DNA of 33,166 nt, taken from positions 1 through 33,166 of the forward strand of contig DATCIH010000192.1 in assembly GCA_036507955.1 (NCBI GenBank), in the 5' to 3' direction. This stretch comes from DATCIH01 sp036507955 (GTDB taxonomy: Bacteria > Bacillota > Clostridia > Clostridiales > Clostridiaceae). The position numbers and the translations under genes were made by a program. Below the pieces are notes generated by a model, which saw only the letters and a program-made list of their open reading frames with translations, made no database searches and was not told the DNA's origin. Shown one piece after another: positions 8,008 through 15,029 of the stretch (positions are counted from its first letter, which is position 1; every line of letters begins with the position of its first letter).

Positions 8008-9843
8008 ATGCAGCAAGGATTTACCCCAGGAAGAGGTAGAATGAGATTTTCAGATGAAAAAATAAAAATGCCTAAGATTACCAAGGAAATGGTATCTAGA
8101 ATATTAGGGTATTTTCATCCCTATTGGAAGCAAATGTTACTTGCTTTAATCTCAATTATAATAACTTCAATTTTAGGGATTATACCATCAATTTTGATCA
8201 AAAACATTGTAGATAAAGCATTACCCCAAAAGGATTTAAGGCTTTTAAGCATATTTATTTTAATTTCAATAGGAGCAACTATAATTCTTTCCCTTTTACA
8301 GGTAGGGCAATCCTACCTAAATACATGGATAGCAAAGCATATAATTTTTAATATGAAGAATGAAATGTATTGGCATCTACAGCATATGTCATTAACTTTT
8401 TTTTCAGCTGCAAAGCCAGGAGAAATTATTACTAGAATTACAAGCGATATAGATGGAATTCAAGATATCTTCAATAGCACTGTAGTAAATGCCTTAAGTA
8501 GTATTTTCATTATAATTACAACTTCAATAGCATTGTTTTCTATGAATTGGAAACTAGCCATACTAGGAATGATTGTGCTACCTTTATTTGTATTACCAAC
8601 AAGAAAAGTAGGTAAAGTAAGGTGGAAAATAGCTACTAATAATCAAGAAAAGATAGGACAATTAAACCAGATCATTCAGGAAACCTTAAGTATTAGCGGA
8701 GCCATACTTTCTAAAATATTTACAAAGGAAAAGGATGAATACAAAAAATTCAAAACTATAAATGAAGAAGTCATTAACCTCCAGATAAAAGAATCTGTAG
8801 TTGGTAGATGGTTCTTCATGACCCTTAATATGTTTACTACCATTGGACCTATGCTAATATATTTTTATGGTGGATATTTATTCATTAAAGGTGAGATATC
8901 CATAGGAAGCATTATTGCTTTTGTGTCACTTCTTACAATATTATATAGGCCGGTTACTCAGCTTTCAAATATTCATATTGATATCATAAGATCTTTTGCA
9001 TTATTTGAAAGAATATTTGAGTACTTCGATAGTCATCAAGATATTATTGATAAACCTAATGCTAAAGAACTTGGGATAATACACGGAGAGGTTGTTTTTG
9101 AAAAAGTATGCTTTTCTTATAACAGTAAGGTTAAAGTTCTGGAGGACATAAGCTTCTCTGTCAAGTCGGGTAATATGATTGCCTTAGTTGGTCTAAGTGG
9201 TGCTGGTAAAACTACAATTACGAATTTAATTCCAAGATTATATGAAGTTAATTCTGGAATCATAAAAATAGATGGTTTTGATGTGAAGGATGTGACTTTA
9301 GAATCACTTAGAAACCAAATCGGTATAGTTATGCAAGAGCCTTATCTTTTCAACGATACCATTGAAGAAAATTTAAGATATGGTAAAACAGATGCTACTG
9401 AGGAAGAACTGATAAATGCATGTGAAGCAGCTTATATTCATGATTTTATTATGAGTCTTCCTGATAAATATAAAACCGTTGTGGGAAATAGAGGAATAAA
9501 ACTATCTGGTGGAGAAAAGCAAAGAATTTCTATCGCAAGAGTAATATTAAAAAACCCAAGAATTATTATTCTGGATGAAGCAACCTCCTCTTTAGATTCT
9601 ATCTCAGAGATGTATATTCAAAAAGCCATGGTACCTCTGTTACATAATAGAACAAGTTTTGTTATTGCTCATAGATTGTCAACAGTAATTGCTGCAGATC
9701 AAATTTTTGTTATTGATAATGGAACTGTTGCTGAAATAGGAAAACATGAAGAATTGATAAAAGGGAACGGCTTATATAAGCAGTTATATAATACTCAGTT
9801 TAAAATTCAGCTACAACAAAATGAATCTTTATCCCAATCATGA
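8008..9843 (+). CDS. ABC exporter half-transporter (fused permease-ATPase, MsbA/LmrA type)
   Basis: The 611-residue protein has an N-terminal six-helix ABC type-1 exporter domain (about residues 35-335). The nucleotide-binding domain shows Walker A GLSGAGKT (395-402), Q-loop VMQEP, signature LSGGEKQ (499-505) and Walker B IIILDEA (519-525). The D-loop SSLD and switch His555 in IAHRLS complete it. The length is normal for a half-transporter, so it should work as a homodimer since no second half-transporter is adjacent. The substrate is unknown; lipids, drugs or peptides are typical. GGGG precedes the ATG. The Met/Pro/Gln-rich protein gene follows 59 bases after the stop on the same strand. Confidence 0.93.
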   Translation: MQQGFTPGRGRMRFSDEKIKMPKITKEMVSRILGYFHPYWKQMLLALISIIITSILGIIPSILIKNIVDKALPQKDLRLLSIFILISIGATIILSLLQVGQSYLNTWIAKHIIFNMKNEMYWHLQHMSLTFFSAAKPGEIITRITSDIDGIQDIFNSTVVNALSSIFIIITTSIALFSMNWKLAILGMIVLPLFVLPTRKVGKVRWKIATNNQEKIGQLNQIIQETLSISGAILSKIFTKEKDEYKKFKTINEEVINLQIKESVVGRWFFMTLNMFTTIGPMLIYFYGGYLFIKGEISIGSIIAFVSLLTILYRPVTQLSNIHIDIIRSFALFERIFEYFDSHQDIIDKPNAKELGIIHGEVVFEKVCFSYNSKVKVLEDISFSVKSGNMIALVGLSGAGKTTITNLIPRLYEVNSGIIKIDGFDVKDVTLESLRNQIGIVMQEPYLFNDTIEENLRYGKTDATEEELINACEAAYIHDFIMSLPDKYKTVVGNRGIKLSGGEKQRISIARVILKNPRIIILDEATSSLDSISEMYIQKAMVPLLHNRTSFVIAHRLSTVIAADQIFVIDNGTVAEIGKHEELIKGNGLYKQLYNTQFKIQLQQNESLSQS

Positions 9844-9902
9844 ACAAAGTATAAGCAGTGTACATATATTAAATGGATATAAGCTTTAGTTGGAGGATAA
9901 TT

Positions 9903-10442
9903 ATGTATATAAATTATGGAGGGTCAGATTTTGAACCTTTCCAGGATGGACCAATGTGTCCAATGATGATGTATAGAATGGGGTATAGAATGGAAGATTC
10001 AGAAATGGAAAGAAACGATAAAGAGCCAATAATGCCTATGCCACAACCAAAATGGCAGCCAAAACCTCAGCCAAAACCACAACCAATTCAAAAAATTATA
10101 CAACATGTTATACCACAAGTTATACCACCAGTTATACAAGAACTAAAAATACACCCAAATGTAGAATCAGCTAACGTAGAATTAAATATACAGCCTAAAA
10201 TCGGATCAGTAATGATGGAACCAATAAAATTGCAATTAAAAATACAACCCGTAATGGAACCAACAACAATGAAATTAGTTATACAACCAATGATGCAGCC
10301 AATGCAACAACCAATGATGAAACCTATGCCTCAATGCCATATGATGATGCCTTGTCAAAAGTGTCCATCGATGCATCCATGTCCAACTTGTCATAAAATG
10401 ATGAATCCAATGTTTATGGAAGATATGCATCACCACAGATAA
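9903..10442 (+). CDS. Met/Pro/Gln-rich low-complexity protein with Cys/His-rich tail
   Basis: The ATG at 9903 has a near-ideal ribosome binding site (GGAGG, 7 bases). An in-frame ATG 30 bases earlier lacks one. The 179-residue product is built of degenerate repeats of PMPQP, QPKPQP, IQPKI and QPMMQPM. It ends in a tail with CHMMMPCQKCPSMHPCPTCH and a final MHHHR. There is no signal peptide or membrane segment. Methionine, cysteine and histidine clusters of this kind can bind soft metals such as copper. Equally, Met/Pro/Gln-rich proteins of this build occur among spore coat proteins. I cannot assign a family. It lies between an ABC exporter and an HsmA-like membrane protein, all on the same strand. 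Confidence 0.75.
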   Translation: MYINYGGSDFEPFQDGPMCPMMMYRMGYRMEDSEMERNDKEPIMPMPQPKWQPKPQPKPQPIQKIIQHVIPQVIPPVIQELKIHPNVESANVELNIQPKIGSVMMEPIKLQLKIQPVMEPTTMKLVIQPMMQPMQQPMMKPMPQCHMMMPCQKCPSMHPCPTCHKMMNPMFMEDMHHHR

Positions 10443-10574
10443 ATTAGTTTTTGAAAACTAGAGAAGAAGATGTTGTAAAAGGTAGCTACACATTAAAAAT
10501 AGAAAAGGATTCCTAAATAATATATTACTTTTTAGGCCATATTAAGGTTATATATAAAATATGGAGGAATCTTT

Positions 10575-10943
10575 ATGTTGTTTTACGCAGTGATATCTAT
10601 AACTTTAGCTCTTGTTTTTTATACAATAGGTGTATGGAGTGAAAAGGTACAGGGTGAACTAAAAAAATGGCATTTAGCAATATTCTGGGTGGGGTTAACC
10701 TTTGATACCCTAGGGACAACATTAATGAGTAAGCTAGCCATAAATGGATTTCAACTTAATTTTCATGGTATAACAGGTTTACTTGCAATTGTTTTAATGC
10801 TCTTCCACGCTGTTTGGGCTACATTTGTCTTAATTAAAAACAATGAAAAAGCTAAAACTAATTTCCACAAATTTAGTGTTTCTGTATGGCTCATTTGGCT
10901 AATACCTTATATATCTGATGCAATTTTTGGTATGGCAAAGTAA
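10575..10943 (+). CDS. HsmA-family four-helix membrane protein
   Basis: The 122-residue protein has four hydrophobic helices (about residues 2-20, 35-52, 63-86 and 101-119). It matches the pattern of the TIGR03987/HsmA family: TIGVWSEK, the helix-2 segment FDTLGTTLMSKLA, HGITGLLAIVLMLFHAVWA with two conserved histidines, and FHKFSVSVWLIWLIPY. The conserved intramembrane histidines recall haem- or metal-binding bundles, but the function of the family is not established. GGAGG precedes the ATG at 7 bases. It is followed by a hairpin terminator. Confidence 0.8.
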   Translation: MLFYAVISITLALVFYTIGVWSEKVQGELKKWHLAIFWVGLTFDTLGTTLMSKLAINGFQLNFHGITGLLAIVLMLFHAVWATFVLIKNNEKAKTNFHKFSVSVWLIWLIPYISDAIFGMAK

Positions 10944-10966
10944 AATTAAATATAAGGGAAAGTATA

Positions 10967-11003
10967 TAAAAGCGTTTGCGGATAAATTCCTCAAACGCTT
11001 TTA
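10967..11003 (+). terminator. Hairpin terminator after the HsmA-like gene
   Basis: A perfect 12-bp stem (10967-10978 with 10992-11003, arm TAAAAGCGTTTG) has an inner GGA/TCC pairing. The right arm ends in CTTTTA. Confidence 0.8.
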
Positions 11004-11101
11004 CATTATCTCATATATGACTATTATTGTTTATGCATACTGTTTTGGTGTACAATATAATAAATAATGTTACTAATATGGATTTCAGGAGGATTAGGAG
11101 T

Positions 11102-12142
11102 ATGAATAAACTTGAAGGCTATTTTGCAGGAGTAAATTTGGGAGGATGGATATCTCAATACAGTAAATATGACCATAATCATTTTAAAACCTTTATTACG
11201 AAAAAAGATATAGAACAGATTGCATCTTGGGGAATGGATCATGTGAGGCTCCCTATAGATTATGCTATTTTAGAGGATGATGACAAGCCATTTATCTATA
11301 AGGAAGAAGGATTCCAATATATTGATAACTGTATAAAATGGTGTAAAGAATATGGTTTAAATATAATATTAGATTTACATAAGGCACCAGGATACAGCTT
11401 TGGTACATTGAATGAAAATACATTCTTTGATGATAAAAGGCTGCAGGAAAGGTTTATTAGTCTTTGGAGGGCCTTTGCAGTTAGATATATTGGACAGAAA
11501 GATACTATAATATTTGAACTCCTTAATGAAATTGTAGAACCAACCAGTGACAGGTGGAACAAAGTAGCTCATGAAACCGTTGCTGCTATTAGGGAACTAG
11601 ACAAGGATAGAAGAATAATTGTTGGTGGGAATCTATATAATTCAGTTTTCATGCTTAAGGAAATAGAGCTTTTTGATGATGAAAATGTTATATATACTTT
11701 TCACTTTTATGAGCCTCACCTGTTTACTCATCAGAAAGCTAGTTGGATGCCAACCTTTGTTGAATTTAATAAAACTGTGAATTATCCTGATAGTGGTGAA
11801 GTTTACAGTGAATTTCATAAAAGATATCCTGATTTTCCTCAAACAGATTTAGCCTTGCTTGATTTGGAAGAAGTAGGCGAAGCCTATATTCGCCAGTCTT
11901 TAAAGCCAGCGATAGAATTTGTTAAAAGTACCGGTAAAGCTGTATACTGCGGAGAATATGGAGTTATAGCACAGGCTCCTGCTGCTAGCAAGATTAGATG
12001 GCATCAATACGTTATAGCTGCATTTAAAGAATTAAATATTGCAAGATCGGTATGGAGCTATAAAGAAATGGGCTTTCCAATGGTAGATATTTCAGGAAAA
12101 GTAATAGATGAAGAACTAATCAAAGTTGTAAGTTCAAAGTAG
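11102..12142 (+). CDS. Glycoside hydrolase family 5 (cellulase/exo-beta-glucanase type)
   Basis: The ATG at 11102 is chosen because AGGAGGATTAGGAG lies just before it; the frame extends 25 codons further without such support. The 346-residue protein has the GH5 hallmarks: GVNLGGW near the N-terminus, VRLPIDY, ELLNE with acid/base Glu143, HFYEP (His201, Tyr203) and YCGEYG with nucleophile Glu285. A late Trp318 sits in the VWSYKEMGF substrate platform. It has no signal peptide, so it should act on imported beta-gluco-oligosaccharides in the cytoplasm rather than on polymer. Length and catalytic residues are intact. Its stop lies only a few bases from the likely left end of the degraded element. 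Confidence 0.9.
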   Translation: MNKLEGYFAGVNLGGWISQYSKYDHNHFKTFITKKDIEQIASWGMDHVRLPIDYAILEDDDKPFIYKEEGFQYIDNCIKWCKEYGLNIILDLHKAPGYSFGTLNENTFFDDKRLQERFISLWRAFAVRYIGQKDTIIFELLNEIVEPTSDRWNKVAHETVAAIRELDKDRRIIVGGNLYNSVFMLKEIELFDDENVIYTFHFYEPHLFTHQKASWMPTFVEFNKTVNYPDSGEVYSEFHKRYPDFPQTDLALLDLEEVGEAYIRQSLKPAIEFVKSTGKAVYCGEYGVIAQAPAASKIRWHQYVIAAFKELNIARSVWSYKEMGFPMVDISGKVIDEELIKVVSSK

Positions 12143-12211
12143 GAAGTCAAATGTAAGTCTCGCGCCACATTTCCATCAAAAAACCTAGTAAAAAGGATCC
12201 AACAAAATCTT

Positions 12212-12239
12212 CATCGGGTTCGGTTCAAGGGTGCAAAAC
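12212..12239 (+). repeat. Left terminal inverted repeat
   Basis: CATCGGGTTCGGTTCA followed by AGGGTGCAAAAC pairs with the reverse complement of 14316-14343 at 26 of 28 positions. It is GC-rich compared with its surroundings. Confidence 0.8.
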
Positions 12240-12276
12240 ACTAAAATACACAAAATATATCTTATAATTTTACATG

Positions 12277-12305
12277 AAACAAGCATATAATTTGTATGCT
12301 TGTTT
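12277..12305 (+). terminator. Hairpin with T-rich tail just inside the left repeat
   Basis: A perfect 11-bp stem (AAACAAGCATA, 12277-12287, with 12295-12305) and a 7-base loop are followed by TTGTCTATTT. It would stop transcription entering the element from the GH5 gene. Confidence 0.6.
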
Positions 12306-12348
12306 TGTCTATTTGTAGCCATTTGTGGCAATAATATAGCTAAATCAT

Positions 12349-12456
12349 CATAGTAATTAGCACTATATTTAACACACTAAAATACAATTTCATAAATTTA
12401 TGAAATTGTATTTTGTCATGTAATTTGATATGATAATTGTATTGCTAATTACTATG
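12349..12456. repeat. Nested inverted repeat with perfect 36-bp palindrome core
   Basis: The core at 12379-12414 is a perfect 36-base palindrome with no spacer; its left half is AAAATACAATTTCATAAA. It is flanked by a perfect 14-bp inverted repeat, CATAGTAATTAGCA (12349-12362) and its complement (12443-12456). A single RNA or a cruciform could fold into a 14-bp outer stem plus an 18-bp inner stem. The right outer arm ends in the ATG (12454-12456) that best opens the small ORF, and the right core arm overlaps a possible -35 box. It may be an operator, or a fold that hides the start codon in transcripts coming from outside. Confidence 0.85.
12406..12434 (+). promoter_or_regulatory. Possible promoter of the element genes
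   Basis: TTGTAT (12406-12411) and TATGAT (12429-12434) are spaced by 17 bases. The -35 box lies within the right half of the 36-bp palindrome. A transcript starting near 12441 would lack the left repeat arms. Confidence 0.4.
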
Positions 12457-12606
12457 TCAATATATGTTGATACATGGATGAAAGAAGGCGAAGTCGCTGA
12501 TAATTTCTTAAAAAATTTAACAAAGGATGAAAAATTTAAAAACTGGGTTGAAAAGAAACGTAACAACAGGCGTATTAAGAGGCTTTTAGACATTATTGAG
12601 AAGTAA
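12454..12606 (+). CDS. Small basic protein upstream of the transposase-like gene, 50 residues
   Basis: The open frame runs from an ATG at 12430; the ATG at 12454 is more plausible because the earlier one overlaps the proposed -10 box. The product (MSIYVDTWMKEGEVADNFLK to the end) has an arginine/lysine-rich C-terminal stretch, WVEKKRNNRRIKRLLDIIEK. This could bind DNA or RNA. No clear ribosome binding site is seen before the start, which would leave a leader of only about 13 bases. Its stop is 17 bases before the TTG of the next frame, whose ribosome binding site GAGGTGAGG follows at once, so the two may be translated together. I do not recognise the family. Confidence 0.4.
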   Translation: MSIYVDTWMKEGEVADNFLKNLTKDEKFKNWVEKKRNNRRIKRLLDIIEK

Positions 12607-12623
12607 TTGAGAGGTGAGGCTAT

Positions 12624-13558
12624 TTGGCTACAATCAAAAGGTTATCTAATGCGCAGGATGATATAGTTAATATAGAAATCCCCGTCAGCGATGAAGAACT
12701 CAAAGAACGAAACAATGATTACTCAACTATGGGTGATACTGTATTTGTAACTAAATTTAGAGATATGTTGTTTAAACCTGTTACCTTCTCTGTGAAAGAT
12801 AATAAATATCAAATCCAGATGAATTTTTGTACAATCCTTATTGTAAGTGGTTTAATAGGCCACAAATGAAATTTGATAAAGCAGTAAATAAACCATCTAT
12901 TTATAAGCTTGTTGGTGGAAATGATAGAAATAAGTCTATAGCTTGTAATGATGACCCTACGGGTGATGTTGACAGTAGCTCTTTAAATTGCTACAGTAAA
13001 ACCCTTTCTAACTGGTCAATTGCAGAAGAGATAAAGAGATTATCTATTAATGACGTTGTACAAGATATGGTTAATAATAATGATTATGTATTCCATACGG
13101 AAGAGTGTCCTGATAAAGATAATTCACCTTTAATTGAGCCAAACAAATTTTACAGAAGAGGTAAAAGTAGTAGTAACTCTCAAAAGTGGCAATGTAAATC
13201 TTGTAAGAAAATCACTAATGTATTACCTTCAAGAGCTAATTGCACAAGCTATAATCAAACCAAAAGCGAAGGTACACGATGGATTGATTGCACCTCTAAT
13301 ATTACCAACTATGATATAGAGCATATAACTAATTTATTTCTTAAAGTTAATTTGCATAGTATTAATGCTTTTATGCAATAAATAAGAAGAAGCTTATCAA
13401 TTCTTGAGAGACCATTGTTTACATCTCGTGGAGATGGTAAGTCTTACATCTACGCAAACTTTAATCCTAAATATGCTCAATACGCCACTACAATTTTAAG
13501 AACATATTATAATTTTTGTTGCCCATATAATACTTTAAATAGACTTGAAACCTTATAA
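12624..13558 (+). pseudogene. Zinc-ribbon transposase-like gene, frameshifted and nonsense-broken
   Basis: Three pieces line up end to end. Frame one begins with TTG at 12624 after GAGGTGAGG and runs to KYQIQMNF at the T5 run near 12823. The -1 frame continues as YNPYCKWFNRPQMKFDK from 12830 to 13378. A TAA at 13379-13381, a likely CAA to TAA change, then interrupts an otherwise open frame that reads IRRSLSILERPLFTSRGDGK to 13558. The middle piece holds HTEECP-type ligands plus QKWQCKSCKKITNVLP, a CxxC zinc ribbon like those of transposases. About 310 residues in all seems short. No DDE-like catalytic core is visible, so an internal deletion after the ribbon is likely. Its position inside terminal repeats supports a transposase origin. 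The exact family is unknown. Confidence 0.6.
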
Positions 13559-13594
13559 ATACACCATTGATAATAGACTTACAAGTGGTTTATA

Positions 13595-13645
13595 TAGAAA
13601 AGCAGATAGCATAAGTTTTAATAACTTCTGGTATCTGCTTTTCTA
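13595..13645. terminator. Hairpin terminator after the transposase-like gene
   Basis: A perfect 14-bp stem (TAGAAAAGCAGATA, 13595-13608, with 13632-13645) encloses a second stem AAGTT/AACTT. It lies between convergent genes and can act in both directions. Confidence 0.7.
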
Positions 13646-13706
13646 TTAGTAAATTCGCTTCCTTGGAAAACTTCGAATTATTAAGCAATAAAACCTAACT
13701 GTTTTT

Positions 13707-13910
13707 TTACTTCGAATTATTCTTTTCATTCCCTTTTTTCGCTGACAACTTATTGTCCCAAATAGGACACACCCACACCAGTAAAAACATTGTAATAAAA
13801 TAACAAAAGGACAAAACAAAAGAAATATTGAATTTGCTATTATGTATCCAAGAGAATAATAATAAAAGGATATTAATAATTGTAAAAATCCACTTTCCCC
13901 TTTTCCCCAT
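13707..13910 (-). CDS. Small two-helix membrane protein inside the element
   Basis: The ATG at 13910 has AAGGAGG 9 bases upstream; an ATG two codons earlier is too close to it. The 67-residue product has a basic N-terminus (MGKRGKW) and two hydrophobic helices (about 7-21 and 29-49), the second ending in WVCPIWDNK. A lysine/asparagine-rich cytoplasmic tail follows. It is transcribed towards the transposase-like pseudogene, with a shared hairpin between them. Its position between the terminal repeats makes it a possible passenger gene. It has no recognisable family. The strong ribosome binding site argues that it is translated. Confidence 0.55.
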   Translation of the reverse strand: MGKRGKWIFTIINILLLLFSWIHNSKFNISFVLSFCYFITMFLLVWVCPIWDNKLSAKKGNEKNNSK

Positions 13911-14315
13911 TTTCATTTTCCTCCTTAAAAATAGATAGACTCTCGATTCTCAACTCTAAAAAAGCTGTTAACATTATTTGCTGAAAACTGTTTCGTATAT
14001 TAAATGAAATAATTTTTGCTTTATTATTTCTTACAATTGCATTCTTATTAAATTATACAGTAAATTAATATATATATTCAATATTTTTCATATTTATATA
14101 TAAATTGCTTTTAACAATTAATACCCTTTATTTTTTTTTAAAATGAAAGGTAGCTTGTATAGAATTTATCTATGGGTAATCACCAAAATAAATTCTATAC
14201 ATTAGAGCAGGAGAATTATTTATCCTGCTCTTTCATGTAAAAACACTTGCGACTTTTGATATTAATATACCTGTTTTTTTTACAATTAAGTTACAAATAT
14301 AGCTTCATATTTAAC
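13911..14315. other. AT-rich gene-free stretch inside the element
   Basis: No coding frame with a ribosome binding site is seen here. It holds the 5' region of the small membrane protein gene, a very AT-rich block (about 13950-14150) and the two tandem hairpins described separately. A T8 tract also lies just inside the right repeat. Confidence 0.6.
14156..14231 (+). repeat. Two tandem hairpins, possible small RNA or terminator pair
   Basis: Hairpin 1 has a perfect 14-bp stem (14156-14169 with 14188-14201, arm TGTATAGAATTTAT) and an 18-base loop in which GGT/ACC can pair further. Hairpin 2 begins two bases later with a perfect 9-bp stem (AGAGCAGGA, 14204-14212, with 14223-14231) and then TTTC. 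No gene lies immediately upstream on the plus strand. Confidence 0.55.
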
Positions 14316-14343
14316 GTTTTGCACCTCTGAACCGAACCCGATG
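14316..14343 (-). repeat. Right terminal inverted repeat
   Basis: Its reverse complement is CATCGGGTTCGGTTCA followed by GAGGTGCAAAAC, matching 12212-12239 except for an AG/GA swap. Confidence 0.8.
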
Positions 14344-14509
14344 CAAAATCTTTGGAGTCCTTTTTATTGGTGGGATGCATTTGGTCTACATAGCATCATT
14401 TTTTTTATCCATTTGACTTGCTTATAAATATTACAATTCAGACACATAATAAATTATATTGTTTTTAAAATCAATAATAGTACTAAATGAATAAAGAGGA
14501 GATGAGTTT

Positions 14510-14974
14510 ATGAGATTAATCGCTGTAGGTGATCACGCACCTGATTTCTCATTGCAGGATAATAATGATAAAATCGTAAGTCTATCAGATTTCAAAGGTA
14601 AGAAGGTACTACTTTCTTGGCATCCACTGGCATGGACACCGGTTTGCACCGATCAAATGAGGGCACTAGAAACTCACTGGGATATCTTTGAAAAACTTAA
14701 CACAGTTCCACTCGGTTTTAGTGTAGATTCTCAACCCTGTAAAAAAGTATGGGGGACCGCACTAGTTCTAAAAAGATTAAGTATTCTCGCAGACTTTTGG
14801 CCAAATGGAAAGGTTGCAAAAGATTATGGAATTTTTATAGAAGATAAAGGTATTTCAGAGAGAGCTAACATTATAGTAAATGAAAATGGTATTGTAAGCT
14901 GGGTTAAAGTATATCGACCTATGAGCCAATTACCTGATCTAAATGAGGTTATTCAAGCATTATCTAATAGCTAA
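14510..14974 (+). CDS. Peroxiredoxin (AhpC/TSA family, AhpE/BCP-like)
   Basis: The 154-residue thioredoxin-fold protein has the family start VGDHAPDFSLQD, DFKGKKVLLSWHPLAWTP and VCTDQM. This gives the PxxxTxxC motif Pro39, Thr43 and peroxidatic Cys46. A second cysteine, Cys77 in SQPCKKVWG, could be resolving. It reduces peroxides in the cytoplasm using a thiol donor. The ATG follows GAGGAGATGAG. It is a single gene, bounded upstream by the right end of the degraded element and downstream by a hairpin shared with the toxin-antitoxin unit. No PerR box was recognised. Confidence 0.9.
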   Translation: MRLIAVGDHAPDFSLQDNNDKIVSLSDFKGKKVLLSWHPLAWTPVCTDQMRALETHWDIFEKLNTVPLGFSVDSQPCKKVWGTALVLKRLSILADFWPNGKVAKDYGIFIEDKGISERANIIVNENGIVSWVKVYRPMSQLPDLNEVIQALSNS

Positions 14975-14979
14975 ATCAA

Positions 14980-15029
14980 AATAACTATCGTACACCAAAT
15001 TATTATTTGTTTGATATACGGTAGTTATT
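14980..15029. terminator. Bidirectional terminator between peroxiredoxin and toxin genes
   Basis: A 13-bp stem (AATAACTATCGTA, 14980-14992, with 15017-15029) contains one G-T wobble. An inner CAAA/TTTG pairing lies in the loop. It ends directly against the stop of the convergent toxin gene. Confidence 0.8.

Larger units (their letters stand above)
12151..14391. mobile_element. Degraded insertion element with imperfect terminal inverted repeats
   Basis: Two near-identical 28-bp sequences face each other at 12212-12239 and 14316-14343 with two mismatches. Weaker similarity continues outward (GTAAAAAGGATCC on the left; AATAAAAAGGACTCC as reverse complement on the right), perhaps to the ATGTA/TACAT pair at 12151-12155 and 14387-14391. 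Inside are a broken zinc-ribbon transposase-like gene, a small upstream ORF, a nested palindrome, a small membrane protein gene and several hairpins. I could not find a target-site duplication at these ends, so the outer limits are uncertain. The class of element is not one I recognise. Confidence 0.55.

Noticed and set aside
10030..10330. Repetitive tract resembling a direct-repeat array
   Set aside because: The repeats are short, degenerate and in frame, coding Met/Pro/Gln units; there are no constant-length spacers, so it is not a CRISPR array.
12141..12160. Target-site duplication at the proposed element ends
   Set aside because: The bases flanking ATGTA (left, GTCAA) and TACAT (right, AGCAT) do not match, so no duplication can be claimed.
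12815..12832. Programmed -1 frameshift in the zinc-ribbon gene, as in some insertion sequences
   Set aside because: The site is G-AAT-TTT rather than a classic slippery heptamer. The gene also carries a nonsense codon downstream, so a mutation is simpler.
13134..13319. 61-residue plus-strand frame
   Set aside because: Alternative frame inside the zinc-ribbon pseudogene without its own ribosome binding site.
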